From NCBI GenBank assembly GCA_937889225.1, contig CALAST010000090.1, positions 1 through 11,949 on the forward strand: a DNA stretch of 11,949 nucleotides. Reading direction: 5' to 3'. The notes under the pieces were generated by a model that was given only the letters and a program-made list of their open reading frames with translations, had not been told where the DNA came from and made no database searches. The position numbers were made by a program, and so were the translations under genes. This stretch comes from an uncultured Lachnobacterium sp. GTDB taxonomy: Bacteria; Bacillota; Clostridia; Lachnospirales; Lachnospiraceae. Positions 1-6,572 of this stretch are shown here, piece after piece (the stretch's first letter is position 1; each line of letters opens with the position of its first letter).

Positions 1-125
1 TTCACGTTTTCATACGTACTTAGCAGTAAATGCTAAGTACTGTGTGTACAGTAACACTGAAAATATTCGTTTATACGTTGCTTTCCCAGATTTCCCATAC
101 ACCAGCTCTATCAAACTTCAGACAT
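1..125 (-). promoter_or_regulatory. Structured region downstream of truA, candidate leader of the next gene
   Basis: No convincing gene is present. Seen: a perfect 10-bp inverted repeat (16-25 GTACTTAGCA with 31-40, 5-base loop) overlaps a competing 5-bp repeat (39-43 ACTGT with 48-52 ACAGT), so the two hairpins would exclude each other. No T-tract follows the stem on either strand, so it is not a simple terminator. Known: in many Firmicutes truA is followed by rplM-rpsI, and rplM can carry an L13-binding leader RNA. Inference: this could be such a leader read on the minus strand, but the gene it would serve is outside the window. The plus strand is open from position 2 to 127 without a start; I regard that as incidental. 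Confidence 0.35.
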
Positions 126-131
126 AAAACA

Positions 132-893
132 CTATCCTTTTATGGCAGGGATTATTGACTCATATACAATTCCAATCATCGTAAGTCCATGTGCGGGGGC
201 TGTTGCTCCTGCTGTAGAACGGTCTGTCTTTTCCAACATCATTAAAATTTCTTCGGGCACACGTTTCCCTGCACCTACTTCAATCAATGTTCCTGCAATA
301 ATGCGAACCATATTGTAAAGAAATCCATTTCCGGTTACACGGATTTTTATGATATCATCTTCTTTTTCCACAGTACAACTGTAAATTGTGCGTACTGTCG
401 TTTCTACTTGTGCATGTGTGGAACAAAAACTTTTAAAATCATGCTCGCCCACTAAATAAGATGCCGATTTTTGCATTGCTTCCACATCTAAATCATAATG
501 GTAAAAGTAGGTATTAAGACGCATGGTGGGATTTCGAAATTTTGTGTTTAAAATACGATATTCATAGGTCTTTCTACTTTTTCCAGCTCTTGGATGGAAA
601 TCTGATGCAACTTCACAAGAATCCTGCACTACAATATCTTCCGGAAGACGAGTATTGAGTGCATAGCTTATTTTTTCTGCCGGCATGCGGGTATTTGTAT
701 CAAATACGCAAACATTTCCAAGTGAATGTACGCCCGCATCGGTACGGCTTGCTCCAATTACCGTAATATCTTCCTGTAATAATGCAGACAATGCTTCATT
801 TAATTTTTGCTCTATTGTGACAGCATTTTTTTGAAATTGCCAGCCACTATAATTTGTGCCGTCATAGGCAACGATTAATTTTACTCGCTTCAT
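132..893 (-). CDS. truA: tRNA pseudouridine(38-40) synthase TruA
   Basis: TruA isomerises uridines 38, 39 and 40 of the tRNA anticodon arm to pseudouridine in the cytoplasm. The protein is 253 residues, normal for the family. It opens with the typical strand and GTNYSGWQ motif (residues 12-19). The catalytic aspartate is D52 in ASRTDAGVH (48-56), and the C-terminal half carries the conserved NGFLYNMVRIIAGTL stretch. The ATG at 893 is preceded by an AAAGG sequence about 11 bases upstream, a rather long spacing. It is the last gene of the trmL-ecf-truA series. A candidate terminator and 236 bases separate it from ecfT, so it may have its own promoter instead of depending on read-through. I see no truncation or missing catalytic residue. 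Confidence 0.96.
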   Translation of the reverse strand: MKRVKLIVAYDGTNYSGWQFQKNAVTIEQKLNEALSALLQEDITVIGASRTDAGVHSLGNVCVFDTNTRMPAEKISYALNTRLPEDIVVQDSCEVASDFHPRAGKSRKTYEYRILNTKFRNPTMRLNTYFYHYDLDVEAMQKSASYLVGEHDFKSFCSTHAQVETTVRTIYSCTVEKEDDIIKIRVTGNGFLYNMVRIIAGTLIEVGAGKRVPEEILMMLEKTDRSTAGATAPAHGLTMIGIVYESIIPAIKG

Positions 894-937
894 ATTTTTT
901 TATGCCTTTCGCTATTTGGTTCATATTTTATTTTTTA

Positions 938-1025
938 TGATACCCCTAAATTTTCACTTAATTTAACGTGAGTTCGACAATGAAAAATCTAAAATCCAAG
1001 TTTACTTTTTTTTTTGGGGGTATCA
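938..1025. repeat. 88-bp element with terminal inverted repeats in the truA leader
   Basis: The segment starts with TGATACCCC (938-946) and ends with its exact complement GGGGTATCA (1017-1025). Allowing one mismatch, the arms extend to about 13 bp. The inside is very AT-rich, with a run of ten T (1006-1015) next to five G, and contains ACGTGAGTTCGA (966-977), a core also found in the palindrome at 4518-4563. No target-site duplication is visible and there is no coding capacity. It could be a small non-autonomous mobile element, or simply a long-range hairpin in the truA 5' untranslated region, whose start codon lies 45 bases farther on. Confidence 0.4.
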
Positions 1026-1061
1026 CCCATCCGCTACAAAAAATAAAAATTTTCAACTAAA

Positions 1062-1101
1062 AAATGGGCGTATTTTATCTTTTTTGCATATACACCCATT
1101 T
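1062..1101 (-). terminator. Candidate rho-independent terminator after ecfT
   Basis: On the minus strand AAATGGGTGTAT (from 1101-1090) pairs with ATACGCCCATTT (from 1073-1062): 12 pairs including one G-T wobble, with a 16-base loop, ending in six consecutive T. It begins 29 bases beyond the ecfT stop codon. The loop is longer and the T-tract shorter than ideal, so termination may be partial. Confidence 0.6.
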
Positions 1102-1129
1102 ATTACCTATTTAAAAATTATCCAATCTA

Positions 1130-1945
1130 TTACTGCGGAAATGGCACTAATATTCTTGCTGCAATAACCAAAATAAAAAATCCAATCAAAACAACATATG
1201 CCATTTTATCTTCTTTTTCATAAACCAAAGGCTTCATTTTAGTGCGTCCTGTACCGCCATTATAGCATCTGGCTTCCATTGCCATAGCAAGGTCCTCTGC
1301 ACGACGAAAGGCGGAAACAAATAGCGGTACTAAAAGTGGCACCATATTTTTTGCCTTTTGCAGCAAATTTCCGTTTTCAAAATCTGCTCCTCTTGCCATC
1401 TGTGCTTTCATGATTTTGTCGGTTTCTTCAATTAAAATCGGAATAAAACGAAGTGCAATTGACATCATCATCGCAATGGCATGTACTGGCACTTTTATCT
1501 TGTTTAAAGGTGCAAGGGATTTTTCCAAACCATCTGTCAGTTGATTTGGCGTTGTAGTCAATGTCATTAAAGAAGTGCCTAAAATCAAATAAATCAGGCG
1601 AATTGTCATAAGTACCGAATTTAAAATTCCCACGTTTGTAATTTGCAGACTGCCCCATTTCCAGTAAACAACATCTCCCGGTGTCAGCAATAGGTTAAAC
1701 ATAGAAGTTATCAAAAGCAACATAACAATAGCTTTTAATCCCTTTGTCATATAAGAAAACGGCACTTTTGAGAGCTTAATAACCCCCGCTAAAAAAACGG
1801 TAATGAGCATAAGCCCTGCAACACCCTTAAAACAGAATAATGCAATAATATATATCATCGTTGCAAACAGTTTTACGCGGGGGTCTAATTTATGAATAAC
1901 CGAATTTGCCGGATAATATTGTCCAATCGTAATGTCTCGAATCAT
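1130..1945 (-). CDS. ecfT: ECF transporter transmembrane subunit EcfT
   Basis: EcfT is the membrane scaffold of energy-coupling-factor transporters. It links the ATPases EcfA1/EcfA2 to exchangeable substrate-binding S components that bring in vitamins or metal ions. The protein is 271 residues with an opening motif DPRVKLF (21-27), four or more hydrophobic segments (about 25-58, 70-90, 108-132, 248-268) and a long cytoplasmic coupling region. That region carries two Ala-Arg motifs: ARG at 184-186 and ARC at 225-227, the second with Cys instead of the usual Gly. I chose the ATG at 1945 because the protein then starts MIRDITIGQYY, as the family does. The frame stays open to a TTG at 1978, but that start is weak. 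The ribosome binding site here (GGTAG) is also modest. No S component is encoded nearby, so the module probably serves several distant ones. Confidence 0.93.
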   Translation of the reverse strand: MIRDITIGQYYPANSVIHKLDPRVKLFATMIYIIALFCFKGVAGLMLITVFLAGVIKLSKVPFSYMTKGLKAIVMLLLITSMFNLLLTPGDVVYWKWGSLQITNVGILNSVLMTIRLIYLILGTSLMTLTTTPNQLTDGLEKSLAPLNKIKVPVHAIAMMMSIALRFIPILIEETDKIMKAQMARGADFENGNLLQKAKNMVPLLVPLFVSAFRRAEDLAMAMEARCYNGGTGRTKMKPLVYEKEDKMAYVVLIGFFILVIAARILVPFPQ

Positions 1946-2047
1946 ATTTCTACCAAACTTTCTTTTTACTATTCTCAATACCTTGCACTTTATACTAAAA
2001 GATACATTCTTGGATATCTATCTTTCTGATGGTATCCCTAATACATA

Positions 2048-2132
2048 AAACGGACAATTTTCATTTATCTATCCGCTTTCTTGTTCAAATTAAGCAGATA
2101 TTCGCAATCTGCTTTGTTATTTACTCATAACC
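2048..2132 (-). repeat. Palindromic intergenic repeat, family A, tandem dimer
   Basis: This is the main content of the 248-base gap between ecfA2 and ecfT. On the minus strand the first unit (2132-2092) carries the stem AGCAGAT/ATCTGCT around TGCGAAT and begins GGTTATGAG. A decayed second unit (2091-2048) pairs AAAGCGGA with TCCGTTTT. The first unit matches the copy at 11900-11942 closely, and two paired stem positions differ in a compensating way (GCGGA/TCCGC against GCAGA/TCTGC). I see no gene or clear promoter in the rest of the gap. Confidence 0.7.
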
Positions 2133-2193
2133 AACGTAAGAAAGCTACCACTGAGTGCTTTTGCATTCAAAGTATGGAACTTTTTTGATTTGG

Positions 2194-3042
2194 CTAAATC
2201 CCAAGTGCCTTTAAGATACTATTCTTTGCTTCCTCCACAGTTGTAGCATCTAGCGACACAGGAAGTCCTTTTGCCCGCAATTCATGCATCAAATACGTTA
2301 CCTGTGGTGCTGCAAGACCTATTTTTTCCAATTCTTCATAATGGGAAAATACATCTTTTGGAACTCCATCAAACATGACAGAGCCTTGATTCATCACAAT
2401 AATACGGTCTACATATTTTGCAACATCTTCCATGCTGTGAGAAACCAAAATAATCGTAATCCCCAGTTCTTTATGCATCTGCGAAATCAAATCAAGGATT
2501 TCATCTCTGCCTTTTGGGTCTAATCCGGCTGTTGGCTCGTCCAAAATCAACATTTCCGGTTTCATGGCAAGCACACCTGCAATTGCCACACGGCGTTTTT
2601 GTCCACCGGACAAATCAAATGGAGGCTGATAAAAGAGTTCTTCCGGAAATCCTACGTTTCGAAGTGCCTCATATGCTCGCAGCTCTACTGTCTTCTTATC
2701 CAGTCCTAAATTCTTTGGTCCAAAGCAAACATCTGCAAAAATCGTCGTTTCAAACAGCTGATGCTCCGGGTACTGGAACACAAGTCCTACCTTACTTCTT
2801 AAGTCTTTCATATTATAATCTGCATCATAAATATCCTGACCATTAAAGTAAATTCCACCGGAGGTCGCTTTTACCAAACCATTCATATGTTGAATTAAGG
2901 TAGATTTTCCGGAACCGGTATGACCGATAATTCCGATAAATTCACCGTCTTCAATTTTCAAACTTACATCCGAAAGAGCCTGCACCTGATATGCTGTTCC
3001 TTCGCTGTAACGATAATTTACTTTATCTAAAATAATTGACAT
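2194..3042 (-). CDS. ecfA2: ECF transporter ATP-binding subunit EcfA2
   Basis: One of the two ABC ATPases that drive ECF-type vitamin uptake at the inner face of the membrane. The protein is 282 residues. Walker A is GHTGSGKST (40-48), the Q-loop glutamine is Q90, the signature LSGGQ is at 144-148, Walker B MLILDEP ends with catalytic E169, and the switch histidine is H202. The frame extends to a GTG at 3087. I place the start at the ATG at 3042, giving MSIILDKVNYRYSEGT, because GGAGAG lies four bases upstream and the extension is made of repeat sequence. It follows ecfA1 after 94 bases and precedes ecfT after 248 bases, both gaps carrying palindromic repeats. Assignment to A2 over A1 rests on its second place in the operon and the AGLDP sequence after Walker B. 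Confidence 0.94.
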   Translation of the reverse strand: MSIILDKVNYRYSEGTAYQVQALSDVSLKIEDGEFIGIIGHTGSGKSTLIQHMNGLVKATSGGIYFNGQDIYDADYNMKDLRSKVGLVFQYPEHQLFETTIFADVCFGPKNLGLDKKTVELRAYEALRNVGFPEELFYQPPFDLSGGQKRRVAIAGVLAMKPEMLILDEPTAGLDPKGRDEILDLISQMHKELGITIILVSHSMEDVAKYVDRIIVMNQGSVMFDGVPKDVFSHYEELEKIGLAAPQVTYLMHELRAKGLPVSLDATTVEEAKNSILKALGI

Positions 3043-3077
3043 AATACTCTCCATTTCGCCACTTTTCATAGTGAGTA

Positions 3078-3120
3078 AAGTGGGCACTCGAAATCCACAT
3101 TCACTACTTTCTCGTGAACC
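3078..3120 (-). repeat. Palindromic intergenic repeat, family A, diverged copy
   Basis: Located between ecfA1 and ecfA2. Read on the plus strand it aligns base by base with the copy at 11900-11942: AAG, stem, TCG loop, then ACTTTCTCGTGAACC against ACTTGCTCATAACC. Its inner stem is GTGG/CCAC where the other copy has GCGG/CCGC, a compensating pair. On the minus strand the sequence just after it (about 3073-3050, TATGAAAAGTGGC) resembles the start of a second unit and runs into the ecfA2 ribosome binding site. Confidence 0.55.
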
Positions 3121-3136
3121 CAGATTGCTTCGCAGG

Positions 3137-3991
3137 TTATCTGGCTGCTTTCATAATTGATTCTACCAATTCTTCCCTTGTAAGAATTCCTTTTGGAATC
3201 GCAAGTCCCACTTTTCTAAGTTCATCTGCCAAAAGTGTCATCTGCGGAACATCCAAACGGTGTTCTTTCAGTTCATCTACTCTGGAAAAAATTTCACGCG
3301 GTGTACCGTCCATGATAATCTTTCCTTTTTCCATTACATAAACGTAATCCGCTTCTACTACTTCTTCCATATAGTGCGTAATCAAAAGTACCGTAACACC
3401 CTTTTTACGATTCAATTCGTGTGCCGCCCTTAATACTTCCTTGCGGCCATTTGGGTCTAACATGGCTGTTGGTTCATCAAATACAATGCATTTTGGCGCC
3501 ATTGCCATCACACCTGCAATTGCTACACGCTGTTTTTGCCCGCCCGATAATTTATTTGGGGAATGGGTACGATATTTTGTCATGCCAACGGCTTTTAGAC
3601 TTCTTTCTACGCGTTCCCAAATTTCATCGGTTGGAACGCCAATATTTTCCGGTCCAAATGCGACATCTTCTTCCACTACGCTTGCAATAATCTGGTTGTC
3701 GGGATTTTGAAATACCATTCCGGCGGATTTACGCACCGGAATGATATTTTCTTCTTTGGATACATCTTTGCCATCTACCCAGATTGTGCCTTCTGTCGCA
3801 CTTAAAAGTGCATTGATATGCTTTGCTAATGTAGATTTCCCGGAACCATTATGTCCCAAAATTGCAATAAACTGACCATCTTTTACATCTAAATCCACAT
3901 GGTCAAGTGCTGTCGTAATGGATTCTACATTGTCATCTTCATCACGACGAATAAATTCATGCACCAAACCTCTTGTTTTTATAATGCCCAT
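3137..3991 (-). CDS. ecfA1: ECF transporter ATP-binding subunit EcfA1
   Basis: The partner ATPase of EcfA2; the A1/A2 heterodimer hydrolyses ATP to reorient the S component held by EcfT. The protein is 284 residues with Walker A GHNGSGKST (46-54), Q-loop Q95 in VFQNPDNQ, signature LSGGQ (148-152), Walker B CIVFDEP with E173, then AMLDP, and switch histidine H206. The FQNPDNQ and MLDPNGR sequences are typical of the A1 type. The ATG at 3991 starts one base after the trmL stop codon, and the strong binding site GGGAGGAG lies inside the last codons of trmL, so the two are probably translationally coupled. In many Clostridia this gene instead follows the ribosomal protein gene rplQ, so the trmL junction is a variation worth noting. 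Confidence 0.95.
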   Translation of the reverse strand: MGIIKTRGLVHEFIRRDEDDNVESITTALDHVDLDVKDGQFIAILGHNGSGKSTLAKHINALLSATEGTIWVDGKDVSKEENIIPVRKSAGMVFQNPDNQIIASVVEEDVAFGPENIGVPTDEIWERVERSLKAVGMTKYRTHSPNKLSGGQKQRVAIAGVMAMAPKCIVFDEPTAMLDPNGRKEVLRAAHELNRKKGVTVLLITHYMEEVVEADYVYVMEKGKIIMDGTPREIFSRVDELKEHRLDVPQMTLLADELRKVGLAIPKGILTREELVESIMKAAR

Positions 3992-3992
3992 A

Positions 3993-4490
3993 CTACTCCT
4001 CCCATTGCAAACGATGAAGCTGTCCTTCCAATTTCATATTGGAAAAATCATTCTGGCGAAGTGCTTCATATAATACAATTGCAACCGAATTGGAAAGGTT
4101 TAACGAACGAGTTTCTCCTACCATTGGAATACGCACACAGGTTTCCGGGTGGTCTTTTAAAATTTCTTCCGGAATTCCTGCACTTTCTTTTCCAAACATA
4201 ATGTAACAATCCGGTTCATAAGAAACTTCGGAATATACATGATGTGCTTTTGTAGTAGCATAATATACTTTTGCATTCGGATTTTTTACACAAAAATCCT
4301 CCCAGTTTACATAGGTCGTTACATCAAGGTCTTTCCAATAATCCATACCTGCCCGTTTTAACTGCTTTTCTTCCAAAGAAAATCCAAGCGGTTCAATTAA
4401 ATGCAGTCTGGTATTGGTTGCCACACAAGTACGCCCTATATTTCCTGTATTTGCCGGAATTTCCGGCTCATATAAAACGATATTTAACAT
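3993..4490 (-). CDS. trmL: tRNA (cytidine/uridine-2'-O-)-methyltransferase TrmL
   Basis: A SPOUT-superfamily methyltransferase that uses S-adenosylmethionine to 2'-O-methylate the wobble nucleotide (position 34) of leucine tRNAs. The protein is 165 residues, close to the E. coli enzyme. It has the hallmark start MLNIVLYEPEIPANTGNIGR, the FGKESAGIP loop (99-107) and the knot motif IPM...RSLNLSNSVAIVLYE (121-142). The frame is open to a GTG at 4523. The start at 4490 is better because GGAG lies seven bases upstream and the family begins exactly here; the extension runs into the arm of a hairpin. It is first in the trmL-ecfA1-ecfA2-ecfT series, and its 3' end holds the ribosome binding site of ecfA1. 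Confidence 0.95.
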   Translation of the reverse strand: MLNIVLYEPEIPANTGNIGRTCVATNTRLHLIEPLGFSLEEKQLKRAGMDYWKDLDVTTYVNWEDFCVKNPNAKVYYATTKAHHVYSEVSYEPDCYIMFGKESAGIPEEILKDHPETCVRIPMVGETRSLNLSNSVAIVLYEALRQNDFSNMKLEGQLHRLQWEE

Positions 4491-4517
4491 TCTAATTCTC
4501 CAATTTGCATCTCTGAA

Positions 4518-4563
4518 ATTCACGTGAGTTCGATAAAAATAACTTTATCTAACTCACATGAAT
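4518..4563 (-). repeat. 20-bp-stem palindrome upstream of trmL, family B
   Basis: ATTCACGTGAGTT (4518-4530) is mirrored by AACTCACATGAAT (4551-4563), and GATAAA (4532-4537) by TTTATC (4544-4549). In the minus-strand RNA this gives a stem of about 19 pairs (one G-U), one mismatch and a 6-base loop, ending some 20 bases before the trmL ribosome binding site. The core ACGTGAGTTCGA recurs at 966-977. No T-tract follows on the minus strand. It may be an interspersed repeat, a processing site or a block in the trmL leader. The remaining gap to 4759 is AT-rich, with only two weak 7-bp hairpins. Confidence 0.65.
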
Positions 4564-4759
4564 TATGTATCTTTTCCATAAAATGCATCTCACAAATCTA
4601 AAAATAGATTATTTCATTCCTTAAATATACTTATGTATCATTTCAATATATTTTTTGAAATAACTCCATATAATTTTTTTTACATTTTCAAATATTTTAT
4701 ATGAAAACAATATCAAGTTTTCACGAACATTATACGTATATTCTCATATATTGACATTT

Positions 4760-5938
4760 CTATTTTTTATTTGCACGGAATTCGGTTACAAATTCCTCAA
4801 TTCTGTCTAAGGCAATCTTTAAACTATCCAATGAATATGCATAAGAAATACGCACAAATCCTTCCCCGGAATTACCAAACGCAGTTCCCGGAACAACGAC
4901 TACTTTTTTGGAGTTTAAGAGCGTTGTAGCAAATTCATCGGATGTCATACCAAATTCCTTAATACATGGGAACACATAAAATGCACCAAATGGTTCAAAA
5001 CATTCGAGTCCCATTGCTTCAAAACGACGAAGCAGATATTTTCTACGGATATTATATTCCGCACGCATCATGGCAACGTCCTCATCCCCATTTCGCATTG
5101 CTTCTACAGCTGCATACTGACTGGTGGTTGGTGCACACATGATAGCAAACTGATGAATCTTTAACATCTGTTCCAAAATTATCTGTGGACCACAAGCATA
5201 TCCAAGTCTCCATCCTGTCATGGAATGAGATTTCGAAAAACCATTAATTAAAATGGTACGCTCTCTCATGCCCGGAAGGGAGGCAATCGACACATGGTTG
5301 CTGTCTTCTAAATATGTAAGTTCGGAATAAATTTCGTCACTTAACACATATAAATCATATTTTTCAATGACTTCCGCAATCGCTTCCAAATCTTTTTTCT
5401 CCATAATTGCCCCTGTTGGGTTATTTGGGAAAGGAAGTACGAGAAGTTTTGTTTTTGGTGTAATGGCTGCTTCTAATTCTTCTGCGGTAAGACGGAATTC
5501 ATTTTCTGCCTTAAGCTCAATAATTACCGGTGTTCCGTTTGCGAGTACACAGCAAGGCTCATAAGAAACGTAGCTTGGCTGTGGAATCAGCACTTCATCA
5601 CCCGGGTCAAGCATTGCACGCATTGCAATATCAATCGCTTCGCTGCCGCCTACGGTAATAATTATTTCCTTCATCGGATGATAGGTCAGACCATAACGAC
5701 GGTCTAAGAATTTTACAATTTCTTCTTTTAATTCTTTTAAACCTGCATTCGATGTATAAGAAGTTTTCCCTTTTTCTAAGGAATAAATACCCTCATCACG
5801 TACATGCCATGGAGTATCAAAGTCCGGTTCCCCAACACCAAGAGAAATTACATCTTCAATTTCGCTTGCGATATCAAAGAATTTACGAATACCGGATGGT
5901 TTTATATCTACAATTGTTTTTGATAACGGATTTCTCAT
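4760..5938 (-). CDS. alaT: Pyridoxal-phosphate aminotransferase, AlaT/PatA-like
   Basis: A fold-type I, class I/II aminotransferase of 392 residues that moves amino groups between an amino acid and a 2-oxo acid using pyridoxal phosphate. Visible motifs: PNNPTG (171-176), DEIYSE (201-206, cofactor aspartate D201 and Y204), the cofactor lysine K236 in NGFSKSHSMTGWRLGY, and the carboxylate-binding arginine R363 in FVRISY. The start codon overlaps the stop of the upstream Lrp-family gene by one base (TAATG), with AAAGGA 13 bases before it. The pair matches the Bacillus subtilis arrangement alaR-alaT (yugG-yugH), where the enzyme acts on alanine, so alanine/pyruvate transamination is the best guess. 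Aspartate or other substrates cannot be excluded from sequence. The family assignment is firm; the symbol is by analogy. Confidence 0.85.
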   Translation of the reverse strand: MRNPLSKTIVDIKPSGIRKFFDIASEIEDVISLGVGEPDFDTPWHVRDEGIYSLEKGKTSYTSNAGLKELKEEIVKFLDRRYGLTYHPMKEIIITVGGSEAIDIAMRAMLDPGDEVLIPQPSYVSYEPCCVLANGTPVIIELKAENEFRLTAEELEAAITPKTKLLVLPFPNNPTGAIMEKKDLEAIAEVIEKYDLYVLSDEIYSELTYLEDSNHVSIASLPGMRERTILINGFSKSHSMTGWRLGYACGPQIILEQMLKIHQFAIMCAPTTSQYAAVEAMRNGDEDVAMMRAEYNIRRKYLLRRFEAMGLECFEPFGAFYVFPCIKEFGMTSDEFATTLLNSKKVVVVPGTAFGNSGEGFVRISYAYSLDSLKIALDRIEEFVTEFRANKK

Positions 5939-6417
5939 TAGTTAACCAACATCCTTTCGTCTTTACCCGGTTTTGCAAGTACAGTTCCGTGGTCTTTGTA
6001 TTTCTTTAAAATAAAGTTTGTTTTTGTGCTAAGTACGGTATCCATTGGAGCTAATTTTTCAGATACGAACTGTGCTACCTGACGAAGTGTTTTTCCTTCG
6101 ATAATTACCATAAAATCAAAACCACCGGAAATTAAGTAAATGGAATTTACTTCCGGATAATTGTAAATACGTTCTGCAACTTTATCAAACCCCATGCCAC
6201 GCTGTGGTGTAACACGTACTTCAATCAAAGCAGTTGCTTTTTCCACACCAACTTTATCCCAGTCGATAAGTGTATGATAGCCGCAAATCACTCTTTCATG
6301 TTCCATTGCTTCAAGTTCATTTAAAATAACTGTTTCATCTACACCAACTAAAATTGCCAATTCCTTTACATCAATACGTGAGTTTTTTTCAATAAAAGTT
6401 AAAATTTTTTCTCTCAT
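5938..6417 (-). CDS. alaR: Lrp/AsnC-family transcriptional regulator, AlaR-like
   Basis: A 159-residue regulator with an N-terminal winged helix-turn-helix (about 1-50, including IDVKELAILVGVDETVILNEL) and a C-terminal RAM domain (about 62-135) that in this family binds amino acids and assembles dimers into larger rings. It is slightly longer than average, with a charged tail of about 20 residues. The ATG at 6417 has GGAAAGGA about nine bases upstream. It is translationally coupled to the aminotransferase gene that follows. Known: in B. subtilis AlaR controls alaT. Inference: this protein senses alanine or a related amino acid, regulates the two-gene operon and probably itself. An AT-rich palindrome overlapping the likely promoter supports autoregulation. 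Confidence 0.9.
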   Translation of the reverse strand: MREKILTFIEKNSRIDVKELAILVGVDETVILNELEAMEHERVICGYHTLIDWDKVGVEKATALIEVRVTPQRGMGFDKVAERIYNYPEVNSIYLISGGFDFMVIIEGKTLRQVAQFVSEKLAPMDTVLSTKTNFILKKYKDHGTVLAKPGKDERMLVN

Positions 6418-6437
6418 TTTTACGATTCCTTTCCAAC

Positions 6438-6476
6438 TTTATATCATGCTTATTTCCTATGCGAAAATAAATGATA
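6438..6476 (-). promoter_or_regulatory. Candidate extended -10 promoter and operator of the alaR-alaT operon
   Basis: On the minus strand TGATATAAA (6446-6438) is a good extended -10 box (TGnTATAAA) about 20 bases before the start codon. Overlapping it is an imperfect palindrome: TATCAT (6442-6447) and TTATTTCC (6450-6457) are mirrored by GAAAATAA (6463-6470) and ATGATA (6471-6476), with a 2-base asymmetry. Such AT-rich dyads suit Lrp/AsnC dimers. The -35 region is poor, which would fit a regulated promoter. Confidence 0.5.
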
Positions 6477-6517
6477 CACTTTTCCAAACAGAAAATACTA
6501 GCTGTTTCTTTTTCTCG

Positions 6518-6572
6518 TCAAGCAGATATAGTAAAGTCTGCGTTCAATCTGTTATATTACTTATTTATTACA
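6518..6572 (-). repeat. Palindromic intergenic repeat, family A, decayed copy
   Basis: On the plus strand TCAAGCAGATAT (6518-6529) matches TCAAGCGGATAT of the copy at 11898-11909 with one change. On the minus strand the partner arm AACAGATTG lies 15 bases farther away than usual, as if an insertion split the loop. If the alignment holds, the unit overlaps the stop codon and last codons of the neighbouring gene (6557-7546). Confidence 0.4.

Noticed and set aside
2..127. Plus-strand open frame at the left edge as a gene end
   Set aside because: No start is visible, the strand is opposite to all neighbours, and the strong hairpins favour a structured RNA on the minus strand.
1998..2025. AAAGATA/TATCTTT inverted repeat upstream of ecfT
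   Set aside because: Only seven weak pairs with a 14-base loop; expected by chance in AT-rich DNA.
3043..3087. Longer ecfA2 start (GTG at 3087)
   Set aside because: The extra residues are encoded by palindromic repeat sequence; GGAGAG precedes the ATG at 3042.
4491..4523. Longer trmL start (GTG at 4523)
   Set aside because: The extension lies in the hairpin arm and is absent from the family; the ATG at 4490 has a good binding site.
4640..4723. Two 7-bp hairpins (4640-4661 and 4701-4723) as terminator of the aminotransferase gene
   Set aside because: Both stems are very AT-rich and have no proper T-tract on the minus strand.
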